Shown here one piece after another: positions 7,013-13,718 of a stretch of 25,825 nt of DNA. The notes beneath the pieces are model-generated. The model was not told where the DNA came from and ran no database searches. It saw only the letters and a program-made list of their open reading frames with translations. The stretch spans positions 1 through 25,825 of the forward strand of contig JAKSJQ010000030.1 in assembly GCA_024402115.1 (NCBI GenBank), read 5' to 3'. The translations under genes and the position numbers were made by a program. The DNA is from Bacteroidales bacterium (GTDB taxonomy: Bacteria > Bacteroidota > Bacteroidia > Bacteroidales > UBA932). Position 1 is the first letter of the stretch; each line of letters begins with the position of its first letter.

Positions 7013-8035
7013 ATGAAAGAGAACATCGTCATCATAGGCGGAGGTGCGGCCGGACTCGAGGCTGCATACCAGCTTCTCACACTGGGCTACACCCCTATCA
7101 TCATCGAGAAGAGCGGCCAGCACGGCGGCCATCTATATGACGGGAACCGCCGTTTCCCGGACATGACCCCCGCAAAGCAGGGGGCCAGGGACATGATGGA
7201 CAGAGTCAAGGATGCAAACATATTCCTCAATACCGAGATCATCTCCATCGACAGGCAGGACGCGGGCTACACCATCGTCCTTAACAACGGCATCAGCATC
7301 GCCTGCACCGCCGTGCTCGTCACCACCGGCTTCCAGCTCTTCGACGCCCACAAGAAGGAGGAGTACGGCTACGGCATCTATGACCATGTGATAACCAACA
7401 AGGACCTCGAAGGCTGGTTCAACGGCAACAGGGACAGGCGCGTCGACGACAAAAACGGTCTCAAGGCCGTCGGATTCGTGCACTGCGTGGGATCCAGGGA
7501 CATCAAGGCCGGCAATTCCCAGTGCTCGAAGGTATGCTGCATCACCGCGATCAAGCAGGCCATCGAGATGAAGGAGAAGTATCCTGACGCCGAGGTCTAC
7601 TGCTTCTACATGGACCTGCGAATGTTCGGTAAGAAATACGAGGACTTCTACATCAACGGTCAGAAGGACCATGGAATCCATTTCATCCGCGGCCGCGTAT
7701 CAGAGGTCAGCGAGAACATCGACGGAAAGGTGATAGTGAAGGCCGAGGACACGCTCAACGGCAAGCCGGTAAGGGTGACGCTCGACCTGCTCGTGCTCAT
7801 GGCCGGAATCGTATGCAACTCCGACACTGCGAAACTCGCGGCGGCGCTCAAGCTTCCTACCGACACCGACGGCTTCCTCAAGAGCAGGGACAACGTGCTC
7901 AACATAATCGAATCTCCAAAGGAGGGCATCTTCTACGCAGGTGCATGCACAGGTCCGAAGACCGTGCCTGAGACCGTGGCAGAGGCAAGGGCGGCCGCTC
8001 TCGCAATCCATAACCATATCAACGCGCACAAGTGA
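7013..8035 (+). CDS. heterodisulfide reductase subunit A-like FAD/Fe-S flavoprotein (minimal form)
   Basis: A 340-residue flavoprotein. Residues 5-14 (IVIIGGGAAG) form the FAD-binding Rossmann motif, with E32 ending the second strand. The HdrA signature is complete: C158-VGSRD, then C171-SKV-C175-C176, followed by AIKQA. The spacing (13, 4 and 1 residues) equals that of the four cluster ligands in the thioredoxin-reductase-like domain of methanogen HdrA. The C-terminal FAD motif reads YAGACTGPKTVPETVAEARAAA. The N-terminal domain and the extra C-terminal ferredoxin domains of methanogen HdrA are absent, so only the flavin core remains, as in sHdrA and QmoA. No hydrogenase, F420 or formate dehydrogenase partner is encoded nearby, so flavin-based bifurcation is doubtful. 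It overlaps the next gene by one base (TGATG). Confidence 0.9.
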   Translation: MKENIVIIGGGAAGLEAAYQLLTLGYTPIIIEKSGQHGGHLYDGNRRFPDMTPAKQGARDMMDRVKDANIFLNTEIISIDRQDAGYTIVLNNGISIACTAVLVTTGFQLFDAHKKEEYGYGIYDHVITNKDLEGWFNGNRDRRVDDKNGLKAVGFVHCVGSRDIKAGNSQCSKVCCITAIKQAIEMKEKYPDAEVYCFYMDLRMFGKKYEDFYINGQKDHGIHFIRGRVSEVSENIDGKVIVKAEDTLNGKPVRVTLDLLVLMAGIVCNSDTAKLAAALKLPTDTDGFLKSRDNVLNIIESPKEGIFYAGACTGPKTVPETVAEARAAALAIHNHINAHK

Positions 8036-8373
8036 TGGACTTCGGATTCGGAATAGCGCCAAGCGCGTCCATCAACCTCGACAAGGTTGACCTCAGCCTG
8101 TACAGGAAGGTCAGGGAGATCGAGCCGGACATCGACAGATGCATGGCCTGCGGCAGCTGCAGCGCCACCTGCCCCGCAGCCAGGTTCTCCGGAATGAGCG
8201 TGCGCAAGGTGATACTCGGCCTGCAGAGAGGCCAGCAGAAGGAAGTCAGGAAGATGCTTTCCAACTGCATGCTCTGCGGAAAGTGCAGCATGGTCTGTCC
8301 GCGCGGTATAAACACCAGGCACCTCATACTCACCGTATGCAGGTACTTTGACATGACGGAGGAGCAGAAATGA
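8035..8373 (+). CDS. heterodisulfide reductase subunit C-like protein (C2), 2x[4Fe-4S]
   Basis: A 112-residue soluble electron-transfer protein with two 4Fe-4S motifs: C36-x2-C39-x2-C42-x3-C46-P and C78-x2-C81-x2-C84-x3-C88-P. It is shorter than the C1 protein of the same operon and lacks its tail, so the two are distinct subunits and not a recent duplication. The start is the ATG at 8035, which overlaps the stop of the HdrA-like gene by one base; a GTG three bases earlier is less likely. Its own stop overlaps the next start by four bases (ATGA), which indicates translational coupling. By position it should carry electrons between the flavoprotein and the membrane-bound HdrDE-like subunit. 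Confidence 0.88.
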   Translation: MDFGFGIAPSASINLDKVDLSLYRKVREIEPDIDRCMACGSCSATCPAARFSGMSVRKVILGLQRGQQKEVRKMLSNCMLCGKCSMVCPRGINTRHLILTVCRYFDMTEEQK

Positions 8374-10175
8374 CAGAGAGATTCCTTTCCGCATACAACA
8401 GCTTCGTGCTTCCGTTCCTCTTCGGAATGGGCTTCGTCATCCTATACTGCATCATCGCTGCCATAAGGATATGGTTCCAGCTGACGACCGAGGACAAGAA
8501 GAAGTTCATGCTGTCGCTGGTGAACCCGAAGATAATGCTGAAGAACGTCCGCGACCTCTTCTGCGACTGCCTCTTCCACGTCAAGCTGTGGAAGCGCAAC
8601 AAACTCCTGGGCTACATGCATTCAAGCATCGCCTTCGGATGGTTCATGCTCATCGTGGTTGGTCATATCGAGTGCTTCTGCTATTTCCCGGGAAGGCTCA
8701 AGACCTTCTACTACCCTATCTTCTTCCGCTTCTTCGTGGCCGAAAGCCAGTCCACCATGCAGGGTTCGTTCTTCTTCTTCCTGATGGACTTCTTCCTGCT
8801 CATGGTGCTCTCCGGCATCGTGCTCGCCATAATCAAGAGGATACGCTCGCGCTTCTTCGGAATGAGAAGGACCACCAACCTCAGCCTCACCGACCTCATA
8901 GGTCTGTACTCGCTCTGGGCGATCTTCCCTCTCCGCCTCCTCGCCGAAGGCTTCACCGCCGACATCGCCGGAGGTTCATTCCTCACCAAGAGTCTAAACA
9001 TTCTCTTCCACAACTTCCTCGGCAACCACCTGAACATGCTCCCGACCTGGTGGGCGTACTCGATCGCCCTGGGCATCTTCATGGTCATGCTGCCTTTCAC
9101 CAGGTACATGCACATCCCTTCCGAGATCATGCTCATACCGCTCAGGAACGCAGGAATACAGATCAGCAACCCGCGCAAGGGCATTGCAAAGGTCATGGTC
9201 TACACCTGCCCGAGCTGCGGAGTCTGCATCGACGCCTGCCCTATGGGCATCACGAAGAGGAACAACCGCGACGCGACCGTATATCTCAACCGCCAGCTCA
9301 AGAGAAGGAACGAGGGCCGCATCGAGGAGATCAGCGACAAGTGCCTGCTCTGCGGAAAGTGCGGTGCCGTGTGCCAGGTGCAGATTCCGGGCGACAAGCT
9401 CAGGATAGCCCAGCGCTCTCTCCGCAGATATGACGTCACCCCAGACTACAGCACCATAGACGCAGCTCCGCTCACACCCGCCGCTGAAGGCAAGGTTCTC
9501 TATTTCGCCGGCTGCATGACCGCGCTCACCCCTGCGATCAGCAAGTCCATGGAATCCATCCTGCGCAAGGCCGGAGTCGATTACGAGTTCATGGACAGGG
9601 ACGGCGGCCTCTGCTGCGGTCGTCCGCTCTGGATGGCGGGAAGACTCGAAGAGGCAAAGCAGCTCATCGCAAAGAACGAGGAGCTCATCGCAGGATCCGG
9701 TGCATCGACGCTCCTGGTCTCATGTCCTATCTGCTACAGGGTGTTCAAGGAGAGGTACAATCTCGGCAGCATCCGCGTAGTCCATCACAGCGTGTACATC
9801 AACGAGCTCGCAGCCCAGGGTAAGCTCACTCTGGAGAACGGCGGCCAGCTCAGCTATGTATACCATGACCCTTGCGAGCTTGGACGCGGCTGCGGCATAT
9901 ACGAGCAGCCGAGGGAGCTGCTCTCTAAGGTGGGCAGGCTTGTGGAGGCGGACAAGTCCCACGACGAATCCATCTGCTGCGGCGGCAGCATCGGCAGCCT
10001 GACCCTAGGCTTCGACAAGAGGCAGGCGATGACAGAGAACGCCCTGAGAAATCTCACATCAGGCAATCCGGACGGTATCGTGACCGCATGCCCTCTCTGC
10101 CGGAGCACCTTCGCAAGATATGCCGACCGCCCTGTCGAGGATATCGCGGAGATCGTTGACAAGAAAATGGTTTAA
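8370..10175 (+). CDS. membrane HdrE-ferredoxin-HdrD fusion (cytochrome b-like domain plus two CCG domains)
   Basis: A 601-residue protein in three parts. Residues 1-250 hold about five membrane helices of the NarI/HdrE/DsrM type, with histidines H84 and H99 in one helix, H214 and H220 in a loop, and H248 after the last helix; these are candidate heme b ligands. Residues 280-335 hold two 4Fe-4S motifs (C280, C283, C286, C290; C325, C328, C331, C335). Residues 375-580 hold two complete CCG domains: C382, C415-C416, C452-x2-C455 and C502, C536-C537, C574-x2-C577. This equals membrane-bound HdrDE of methanogens in one chain, and also resembles GlcF/LldE-type subunits. The likely role is electron exchange between menaquinone and a disulfide or thiol. 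It is the last gene of the operon and is followed by a strong terminator. Confidence 0.85.
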   Translation: MTERFLSAYNSFVLPFLFGMGFVILYCIIAAIRIWFQLTTEDKKKFMLSLVNPKIMLKNVRDLFCDCLFHVKLWKRNKLLGYMHSSIAFGWFMLIVVGHIECFCYFPGRLKTFYYPIFFRFFVAESQSTMQGSFFFFLMDFFLLMVLSGIVLAIIKRIRSRFFGMRRTTNLSLTDLIGLYSLWAIFPLRLLAEGFTADIAGGSFLTKSLNILFHNFLGNHLNMLPTWWAYSIALGIFMVMLPFTRYMHIPSEIMLIPLRNAGIQISNPRKGIAKVMVYTCPSCGVCIDACPMGITKRNNRDATVYLNRQLKRRNEGRIEEISDKCLLCGKCGAVCQVQIPGDKLRIAQRSLRRYDVTPDYSTIDAAPLTPAAEGKVLYFAGCMTALTPAISKSMESILRKAGVDYEFMDRDGGLCCGRPLWMAGRLEEAKQLIAKNEELIAGSGASTLLVSCPICYRVFKERYNLGSIRVVHHSVYINELAAQGKLTLENGGQLSYVYHDPCELGRGCGIYEQPRELLSKVGRLVEADKSHDESICCGGSIGSLTLGFDKRQAMTENALRNLTSGNPDGIVTACPLCRSTFARYADRPVEDIAEIVDKKMV

Positions 10176-10190
10176 TACTGATTCATAAAT

Positions 10191-10225
10191 AATTAAAGCC
10201 TGTCTTTGAAAGACAGGCTTTAATT
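10191..10225. terminator. bidirectional terminator between the Hdr operon and the acyltransferase gene
   Basis: A perfect inverted repeat with 17-base arms (10191-10207 and 10209-10225) around a single central base. The stem core is AAAGCCTGTCTTT/AAAGACAGGCTTT, flanked by A- and T-rich ends. In RNA it would form a long hairpin with a small loop and a short U-rich tail in both directions. It lies between convergent genes, so it can serve both. Confidence 0.85.
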
Positions 10226-10248
10226 GTATTCTCTATTCCGCACGTCTA

Positions 10249-11403
10249 TTAGATGGTCATCTGGAGCATCTGCTTTGAGACGATAGGGTTGGCGTAGATG
10301 TCGAGGAAGATCTGACGGAGCTCGTCCCTGTTGAGTTCCTTCTCAACGCAGTCAAGCTGCTTCTCCATATATGCTACGAACTCGTCCTTGTCCTCCTGGG
10401 TGTAGCGGTCGTTGAAGGTGTAGGAATGGTTGCGAAGGTCGTATGCGATAAAGTTGGTCTTCCAGAGACGGTAGCCATCGATCACGCGGTGATCCACGAA
10501 GTGGCGGATGTACTGGTAACGGTCATTCTTGTCGCAGGTGGCAGCAAGAGCAAGCTCGGCGGTGGTGAGAGGCTTGCCGATGTTGAGATGGACATTGCCC
10601 TTCCACTGGTTGATGCCGTAGATGATGCTTGCCCAGTCCTCTCCCGGTGCCTTGACATATTTGCCCTTCCTCGAGATGAGGCGCTCCCTGGCCTTGAAGA
10701 TATCGCAAGGCTCATACTCATATGAGATGCTGTGAGGGACGATGGTCAGCTCCTCGAAATTCTCGTCGAAGTTCTTGGTGCCGCTCATGTCGAGCATCTT
10801 GAGCAGACCCTGCTCTGTGAGGTCGAGTCCATCCTTTGTCCTGCCCTGCCTCTGTGCAAGCCAGATGCTGCTGGTACCTGAAGTGATGGTTGCACGTATG
10901 TATTTCGAAAGCTGCTGCGAAGAGAGATAGAGCTCACGCGAGGTGATGCCCCTGACAACCTTCACCATACGGTTCGAGCGCATGAGCGCCTCGATGAAGT
11001 CATTGGTGATGAGGTTGCTTCCGACAGCGATCTGAGTGAGGTCGAGTCCGTTCCTGAAGAGGACGAGCTGCGTAATCGCTGGGTCGAATATGATGTCACG
11101 GTGGTTACTCATTGCAAGATATTTCCTGCCGAGCTCAGCCACGTTCGAGATACCGTCGTATGAGAATGTCTTGATGGTCGTTGCTATCACCCTCTCCACG
11201 AGCTTGTGCATTACCATGACCTGGAAGTCATTGATGCTGTTGACCTGGAGAAGGAGCTTGGTAAGGAAGTCAGGCTCCTCGTTAGGGAAAATGAACTTCG
11301 AACCAGCAGCTATATATGGGTGGTTTGCCACCTGATGGAGGGCCGCTGCGGCTTCGTCATCATTGTACGGGCATATATCCACGAATTCTGTAAGGTCTAC
11401 CAT
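10249..11403 (-). CDS. glycerolipid-type acyltransferase (PlsC/PlsB superfamily)
   Basis: A 384-residue protein of the phospholipid/glycerol acyltransferase superfamily. Motifs in order are SNHRDIIFD (H101, D103; catalytic block I), a block-II-like segment ending VVRGI (R151), WLAQRQGRTKDG (181-192, equivalent of the EGTRS substrate-binding block) and IVPHSISYEYEPCD (221-234, block IV). The family moves acyl chains to glycerol-3-phosphate or lyso-phosphatidate, or to other small acceptors such as amino-acid lipids in Bacteroidota; which one applies cannot be decided here. There is no obvious membrane helix. The start ATG is supported by a -7 box 19 bases upstream. The gene follows queA in the same direction after 33 bases but probably has its own promoter. 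Confidence 0.82.
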   Translation of the reverse strand: MVDLTEFVDICPYNDDEAAAALHQVANHPYIAAGSKFIFPNEEPDFLTKLLLQVNSINDFQVMVMHKLVERVIATTIKTFSYDGISNVAELGRKYLAMSNHRDIIFDPAITQLVLFRNGLDLTQIAVGSNLITNDFIEALMRSNRMVKVVRGITSRELYLSSQQLSKYIRATITSGTSSIWLAQRQGRTKDGLDLTEQGLLKMLDMSGTKNFDENFEELTIVPHSISYEYEPCDIFKARERLISRKGKYVKAPGEDWASIIYGINQWKGNVHLNIGKPLTTAELALAATCDKNDRYQYIRHFVDHRVIDGYRLWKTNFIAYDLRNHSYTFNDRYTQEDKDEFVAYMEKQLDCVEKELNRDELRQIFLDIYANPIVSKQMLQMTI

Positions 11404-11422
11404 TTCAGTAAGGTTTAGACTA

Positions 11423-11430
11423 CAAATATA
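11423..11430 (-). promoter_or_regulatory. -7 box upstream of the acyltransferase gene
   Basis: Read on the minus strand this is TATATTTG, an exact TAnnTTTG match, 19 bases before the acyltransferase ATG. It sits in the 33-base gap after the queA stop, so the -33 region would lie inside the queA 3' end. Confidence 0.55.
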
Positions 11431-11436
11431 GCAAAA

Positions 11437-12648
11437 TTATTTAGAGCGGAAGAGTACCGAGCTGTCACCGTAGCTGAGGAAGCGGAAGCCATTTCCGAGA
11501 GCATATTCATATATAGGTCTCCAGTTGCCTCCGACGAATGCCGAGATGAGTAGAAGAAGTGTGCTCTGAGGCTGGTGGAAATTGGTTACCAATATGTCTA
11601 CCACACGGAACTGGAATCCAGGGACGATGATTATCCTCGTGCCGACGCTGAGCTCATTTCTACCGTTAGCCTTCAGCCATGCGATCAGAGCGTCGATTGA
11701 CTCGGCGGTCGAGTAGCTGTATTCCCTCGAATACGGCATCCACTGATCCACATCTCCGGGCACTCCGTCCTCGATGCACTTAACGCCGGCATAGTAGAGC
11801 GACTCGAGTGTCCTGACCGAAGTCGTACCGACTGCTATGACCTTACCGTCGGCCTTGCGGAGCTTCTCGAGGAAGTCGAGTGTGACCACGAAAGGTTCGC
11901 GGTGCATGGTGTGCTCAGCCACATTGTCAGACTTGACCGGAAGGAAGGTACCCGCACCCACATGGAGGCATACCGTTTCCATATCGATGCCCTTAGCCCT
12001 GATCTCTGACCTCACACGCTCGGTGAAATGAAGACCTGCGGTAGGTGCTGCGACCGAACCACGGAAGCGCGCATAGATAGTCTGGTATCTTTCGAGGTCT
12101 ATGGACTCGGTCTCACGGTTGAGGTATGGTGGGATAGGAATATTTCCACAGACCTCGAGAACCTTTGAGAAAGGAGCTCCATTGTCCCAAGTGAACTCGA
12201 CTATGGAAGTCTCACCATCTCGCATCACGAGACTGGCCTTGAGATTCATCTGACAGACCTCATCTGTTCCTTCAGGATTATAGAGGCTGAGAACGTCACC
12301 TTTCCATTTCTTTACGTTTCCGACTATGCATTTCCACTGACAAGACTGAGTCTCGGCGAATACAATATTATATTCATTAGGCTTATAAGGCTCGAGGCAG
12401 AACACTTCGATATGTGCTCCGGTCTCTCTCTGGAAATGGAGACGGGCAGGAACGACCTTGGTGTCGTTGAAGACCATCATTGAGCCCGCAGGAAGAAAGT
12501 CTGCGAGATTTCTGAATTCGGAGCCGATGATCTCTCCGTCCTGATATTTTAAAAGCTTCGAAGCGTCACGTTCTGCGAGAGGGTATTTTGCAATACGCTC
12601 ATCAGGCAGATCATAGCTGAAGTCCTTTATGTTCAATTCTGGAATCAT
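11437..12648 (-). CDS. queA: S-adenosylmethionine:tRNA ribosyltransferase-isomerase (QueA), long form
   Basis: A 403-residue enzyme of queuosine synthesis: it transfers and isomerises the ribosyl group of SAM onto 7-aminomethyl-7-deazaguanine in tRNA to give epoxyqueuosine. Recognised motifs are MMVFNDTKVVPARLHF, VAAPTAGLHFTE, CLHVGAGTFLPVKSDNVAEH, VGTTSVRTLES and TNFHQPQSTLLLL. It is about 50 residues longer than the usual 340-350; the extra length is a middle insert (about 100-150) and is typical, I believe, of a second QueA type in Bacteroidota. An in-frame start 48 bases upstream exists, but a -7 box lies only 4 bases before the ATG at 12648, and the extra residues (MFYPFRDFAIIEYF) do not fit the family. 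The mRNA is probably leaderless. Confidence 0.92.
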   Translation of the reverse strand: MIPELNIKDFSYDLPDERIAKYPLAERDASKLLKYQDGEIIGSEFRNLADFLPAGSMMVFNDTKVVPARLHFQRETGAHIEVFCLEPYKPNEYNIVFAETQSCQWKCIVGNVKKWKGDVLSLYNPEGTDEVCQMNLKASLVMRDGETSIVEFTWDNGAPFSKVLEVCGNIPIPPYLNRETESIDLERYQTIYARFRGSVAAPTAGLHFTERVRSEIRAKGIDMETVCLHVGAGTFLPVKSDNVAEHTMHREPFVVTLDFLEKLRKADGKVIAVGTTSVRTLESLYYAGVKCIEDGVPGDVDQWMPYSREYSYSTAESIDALIAWLKANGRNELSVGTRIIIVPGFQFRVVDILVTNFHQPQSTLLLLISAFVGGNWRPIYEYALGNGFRFLSYGDSSVLFRSK

Positions 12649-12652
12649 GAAG

Positions 12653-12660
12653 CAAAAATA
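12653..12660 (-). promoter_or_regulatory. -7 box of queA, giving a near-leaderless transcript
   Basis: On the minus strand the bases read TATTTTTG, matching TAnnTTTG. The box ends 4 bases before the queA ATG. A TTTC (TTTG-like) sits at the -33 position about 20 bases further upstream. The predicted transcript would start at or within one or two bases of the ATG. Confidence 0.55.
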
Positions 12661-12704
12661 CTCAATTATAGCGAAATCCCGAAATGGATAGAACACATAA
12701 ACTG

Positions 12705-12799
12705 TTTACAATTTACATTTGTAACGTAGCCAAAATTTACATTTATTCACTCAATTTTGATTTACATTTGTATTCCCATATTTTCACGGGTTACATTTT
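12705..12799 (+). repeat. TTTACATTTG direct repeats in the queA upstream region
   Basis: TTTACATTT(G) occurs at 12712-12721, 12736-12744 and 12761-12770, with a related GTTACATTTT at 12790-12799; start-to-start spacing is 24, 25 and 29 bases. A shorter TTTACA precedes at 12705. A further full TTTACATTTG is at 13098-13107, and shorter TTTACA copies are at 12972 and 13015. The first copy is also flanked by TTACAA (12706-12711) and TTGTAA (12719-12724) as an inverted pair. These are candidate binding sites for a DNA-binding protein, possibly the adjacent XRE regulator. Confidence 0.6.
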
Positions 12800-12805
12800 T
12801 CACTA

Positions 12806-12813
12806 TATATTTG
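12806..12813 (+). promoter_or_regulatory. possible extra -7 box within the intergenic region
   Basis: TATATTTG matches TAnnTTTG on the plus strand, about 340 bases before the regulator gene. In AT-rich sequence such matches arise easily by chance. It could drive a long leader or an unrecognised small RNA; nothing else supports this. Confidence 0.2.
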
Positions 12814-13123
12814 TAAATCTTTATTTCTGTAAAATAAGGTAATCTTATATAGGTGTACACCCCTCCATAATTACTTACTAATCTGCATATTATGCTATTT
12901 ATATACAGTAAGGTTTCCGATAAACTTGTATTTTGGGGTCATTCTTGGCACTTTGAACCGAACAAACGCAGTTTACAATAAAGCATATCAATAAAACCCA
13001 GAGTTTTACATACTATTACCTAAATAAGTTACTACAAGTAAATATCCAAAACGACTACTACCCTATTATCCAGATAACATTTATACACATGACGAAATTT
13101 ACATTTGGATAAATAATTATTTG

Positions 13124-13131
13124 TATCTTTG
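13124..13131 (+). promoter_or_regulatory. -7 box of the XRE regulator gene
   Basis: TATCTTTG matches TAnnTTTG and lies 20 bases before the ATG at 13152. A TTTG at 13104-13107, inside a TTTACATTTG repeat, may act as the -33 element although the 16-base spacing is a little short. Confidence 0.6.
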
Positions 13132-13149
13132 TAAACCGAATATTTACAA
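13129..13149. promoter_or_regulatory. inverted-repeat operator candidate at the XRE regulator promoter
   Basis: TTGTAAA (13129-13135) and TTTACAA (13143-13149) form a perfect inverted repeat with a 7-base spacer. It covers the end of the -7 box, the expected transcription start and the bases up to the ATG. A dimeric repressor bound here would block its own transcription, so autorepression by the encoded XRE protein is a natural inference. Confidence 0.55.
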
Positions 13150-13151
13150 CA

Positions 13152-13685
13152 ATGAACGTAAGGTTACAACAATTCCTGGCAGCGGAGAACATCTCGCAGG
13201 CCCAGTTCGCAGATAGCATCAGCGTGGCGAGAGCCAGCGTGTCTCATATAGTAGCAGGTAGAAACAAACCCGGCTTCGACTTCATCAGCAGCATGATCAA
13301 ACGCTACCCCACACTTAATGTGGACTGGCTTATCACGGGCAACGGAAAGATGTACAAAACGGCCTCTGACGCCCCTGCAGCGCAGGTTTCCAAGCCAGAG
13401 CCAAGTATCCCTGTTACGCAGGCGCAGGCAGCAGCACCGTCTGAAGAAAGCTTCGCAAGTGAGAGTGACATCGCCTTCGCAGAGCCTGAAAAGACCGTCG
13501 AAGCCCCTGCCGATGCCAAGCCTGCAGAAAGCAGCTCTGACGTACATGACAGCGCCTCTAACGTAAATATTCGAGCCATTAGTGACATCATCACTTCAAG
13601 TAAGAACGCCGAACTCATTAAGAGCAAGAGAAAAGCCGTAAAGGTTATGATCTTTTTTGACGACGGCACCTTCCAGGAGTTCTAG
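13152..13685 (+). CDS. XRE-family helix-turn-helix transcriptional regulator
   Basis: A 177-residue protein with an N-terminal XRE/Cro-type helix-turn-helix (about residues 4-60: NISQAQFADSISVARASVSH as helices 2-3, then IVAGRNKPGFDF and YPTLNVDWLITGNGKMY). A long Ala/Pro/Glu/Ser-rich linker (about 70-145) follows, then a short basic and hydrophobic C-terminus (KSKRKAVKVMIFFDDGTFQEF). The DNA-binding domain resembles phage-repressor-like regulators that are common as single chromosomal genes in Bacteroidota; no S24 peptidase or other effector domain is seen. The inverted repeat overlapping its promoter suggests autoregulation, and the repeats toward queA may be further sites. No phage genes are nearby. 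Its targets are unknown. Confidence 0.85.
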   Translation: MNVRLQQFLAAENISQAQFADSISVARASVSHIVAGRNKPGFDFISSMIKRYPTLNVDWLITGNGKMYKTASDAPAAQVSKPEPSIPVTQAQAAAPSEESFASESDIAFAEPEKTVEAPADAKPAESSSDVHDSASNVNIRAISDIITSSKNAELIKSKRKAVKVMIFFDDGTFQEF

Positions 13686-13703
13686 CATATCCGGCGTTTT
13701 TGC

Positions 13704-13711
13704 TATATTTG
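13704..13711 (+). promoter_or_regulatory. -7 box of the DHODH-like gene, giving a near-leaderless transcript
   Basis: TATATTTG matches TAnnTTTG and ends 7 bases before the ATG at 13719. Transcription would begin only a few bases before the start codon. It separates this gene and cinA from the regulator gene upstream. Confidence 0.55.
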
Positions 13712-13718
13712 CGACACC

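Larger units (their letters stand above)
12649..13151. other. AT-rich intergenic region of about 500 bp between divergent queA and the XRE regulator gene
   Basis: This is the only gene-free stretch over 300 bases. It is markedly AT-rich against the GC-rich genes around it. It holds the promoters of queA and of the regulator gene, several TTTACATTTG-type repeats, a perfect 10-base palindrome GGTGTACACC at 12852-12861, an extra -7 box (12806-12813) and a few DnaA-box-like 9-mers. Of these, TTATACACA at 13081-13089 fits the TTWTNCACA consensus. The longest ORF I noticed by eye is 29 codons and is not convincing. No tRNA, hairpin terminator or known riboswitch is apparent. Confidence 0.6.

Noticed and set aside
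8471..9433. A 320-residue ORF in another plus-strand frame inside the membrane HdrDE-like gene
   Set aside because: Its sequence is rich in Arg, His, Pro and Gln as expected of an out-of-frame shadow, and the true frame has all Fe-S motifs.
10249..12648. A lateral-transfer island between the Hdr operon and cinA
   Set aside because: The genes are core families (QueA, acyltransferase); only the intergenic region is AT-rich, and no mobile-element trace is present.
12892..12981. A 29-codon ORF (opening MLFIYSKVSDK) in the AT-rich intergenic region, downstream of a possible -7 box at 12806
   Set aside because: It is short, lies about 80 bases from the box, has no family resemblance, and AT-rich DNA gives such ORFs by chance.
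13152..13685. The XRE regulator as a prophage repressor
   Set aside because: No integrase, attachment site, capsid or other phage gene is adjacent, and the flanks are housekeeping genes.
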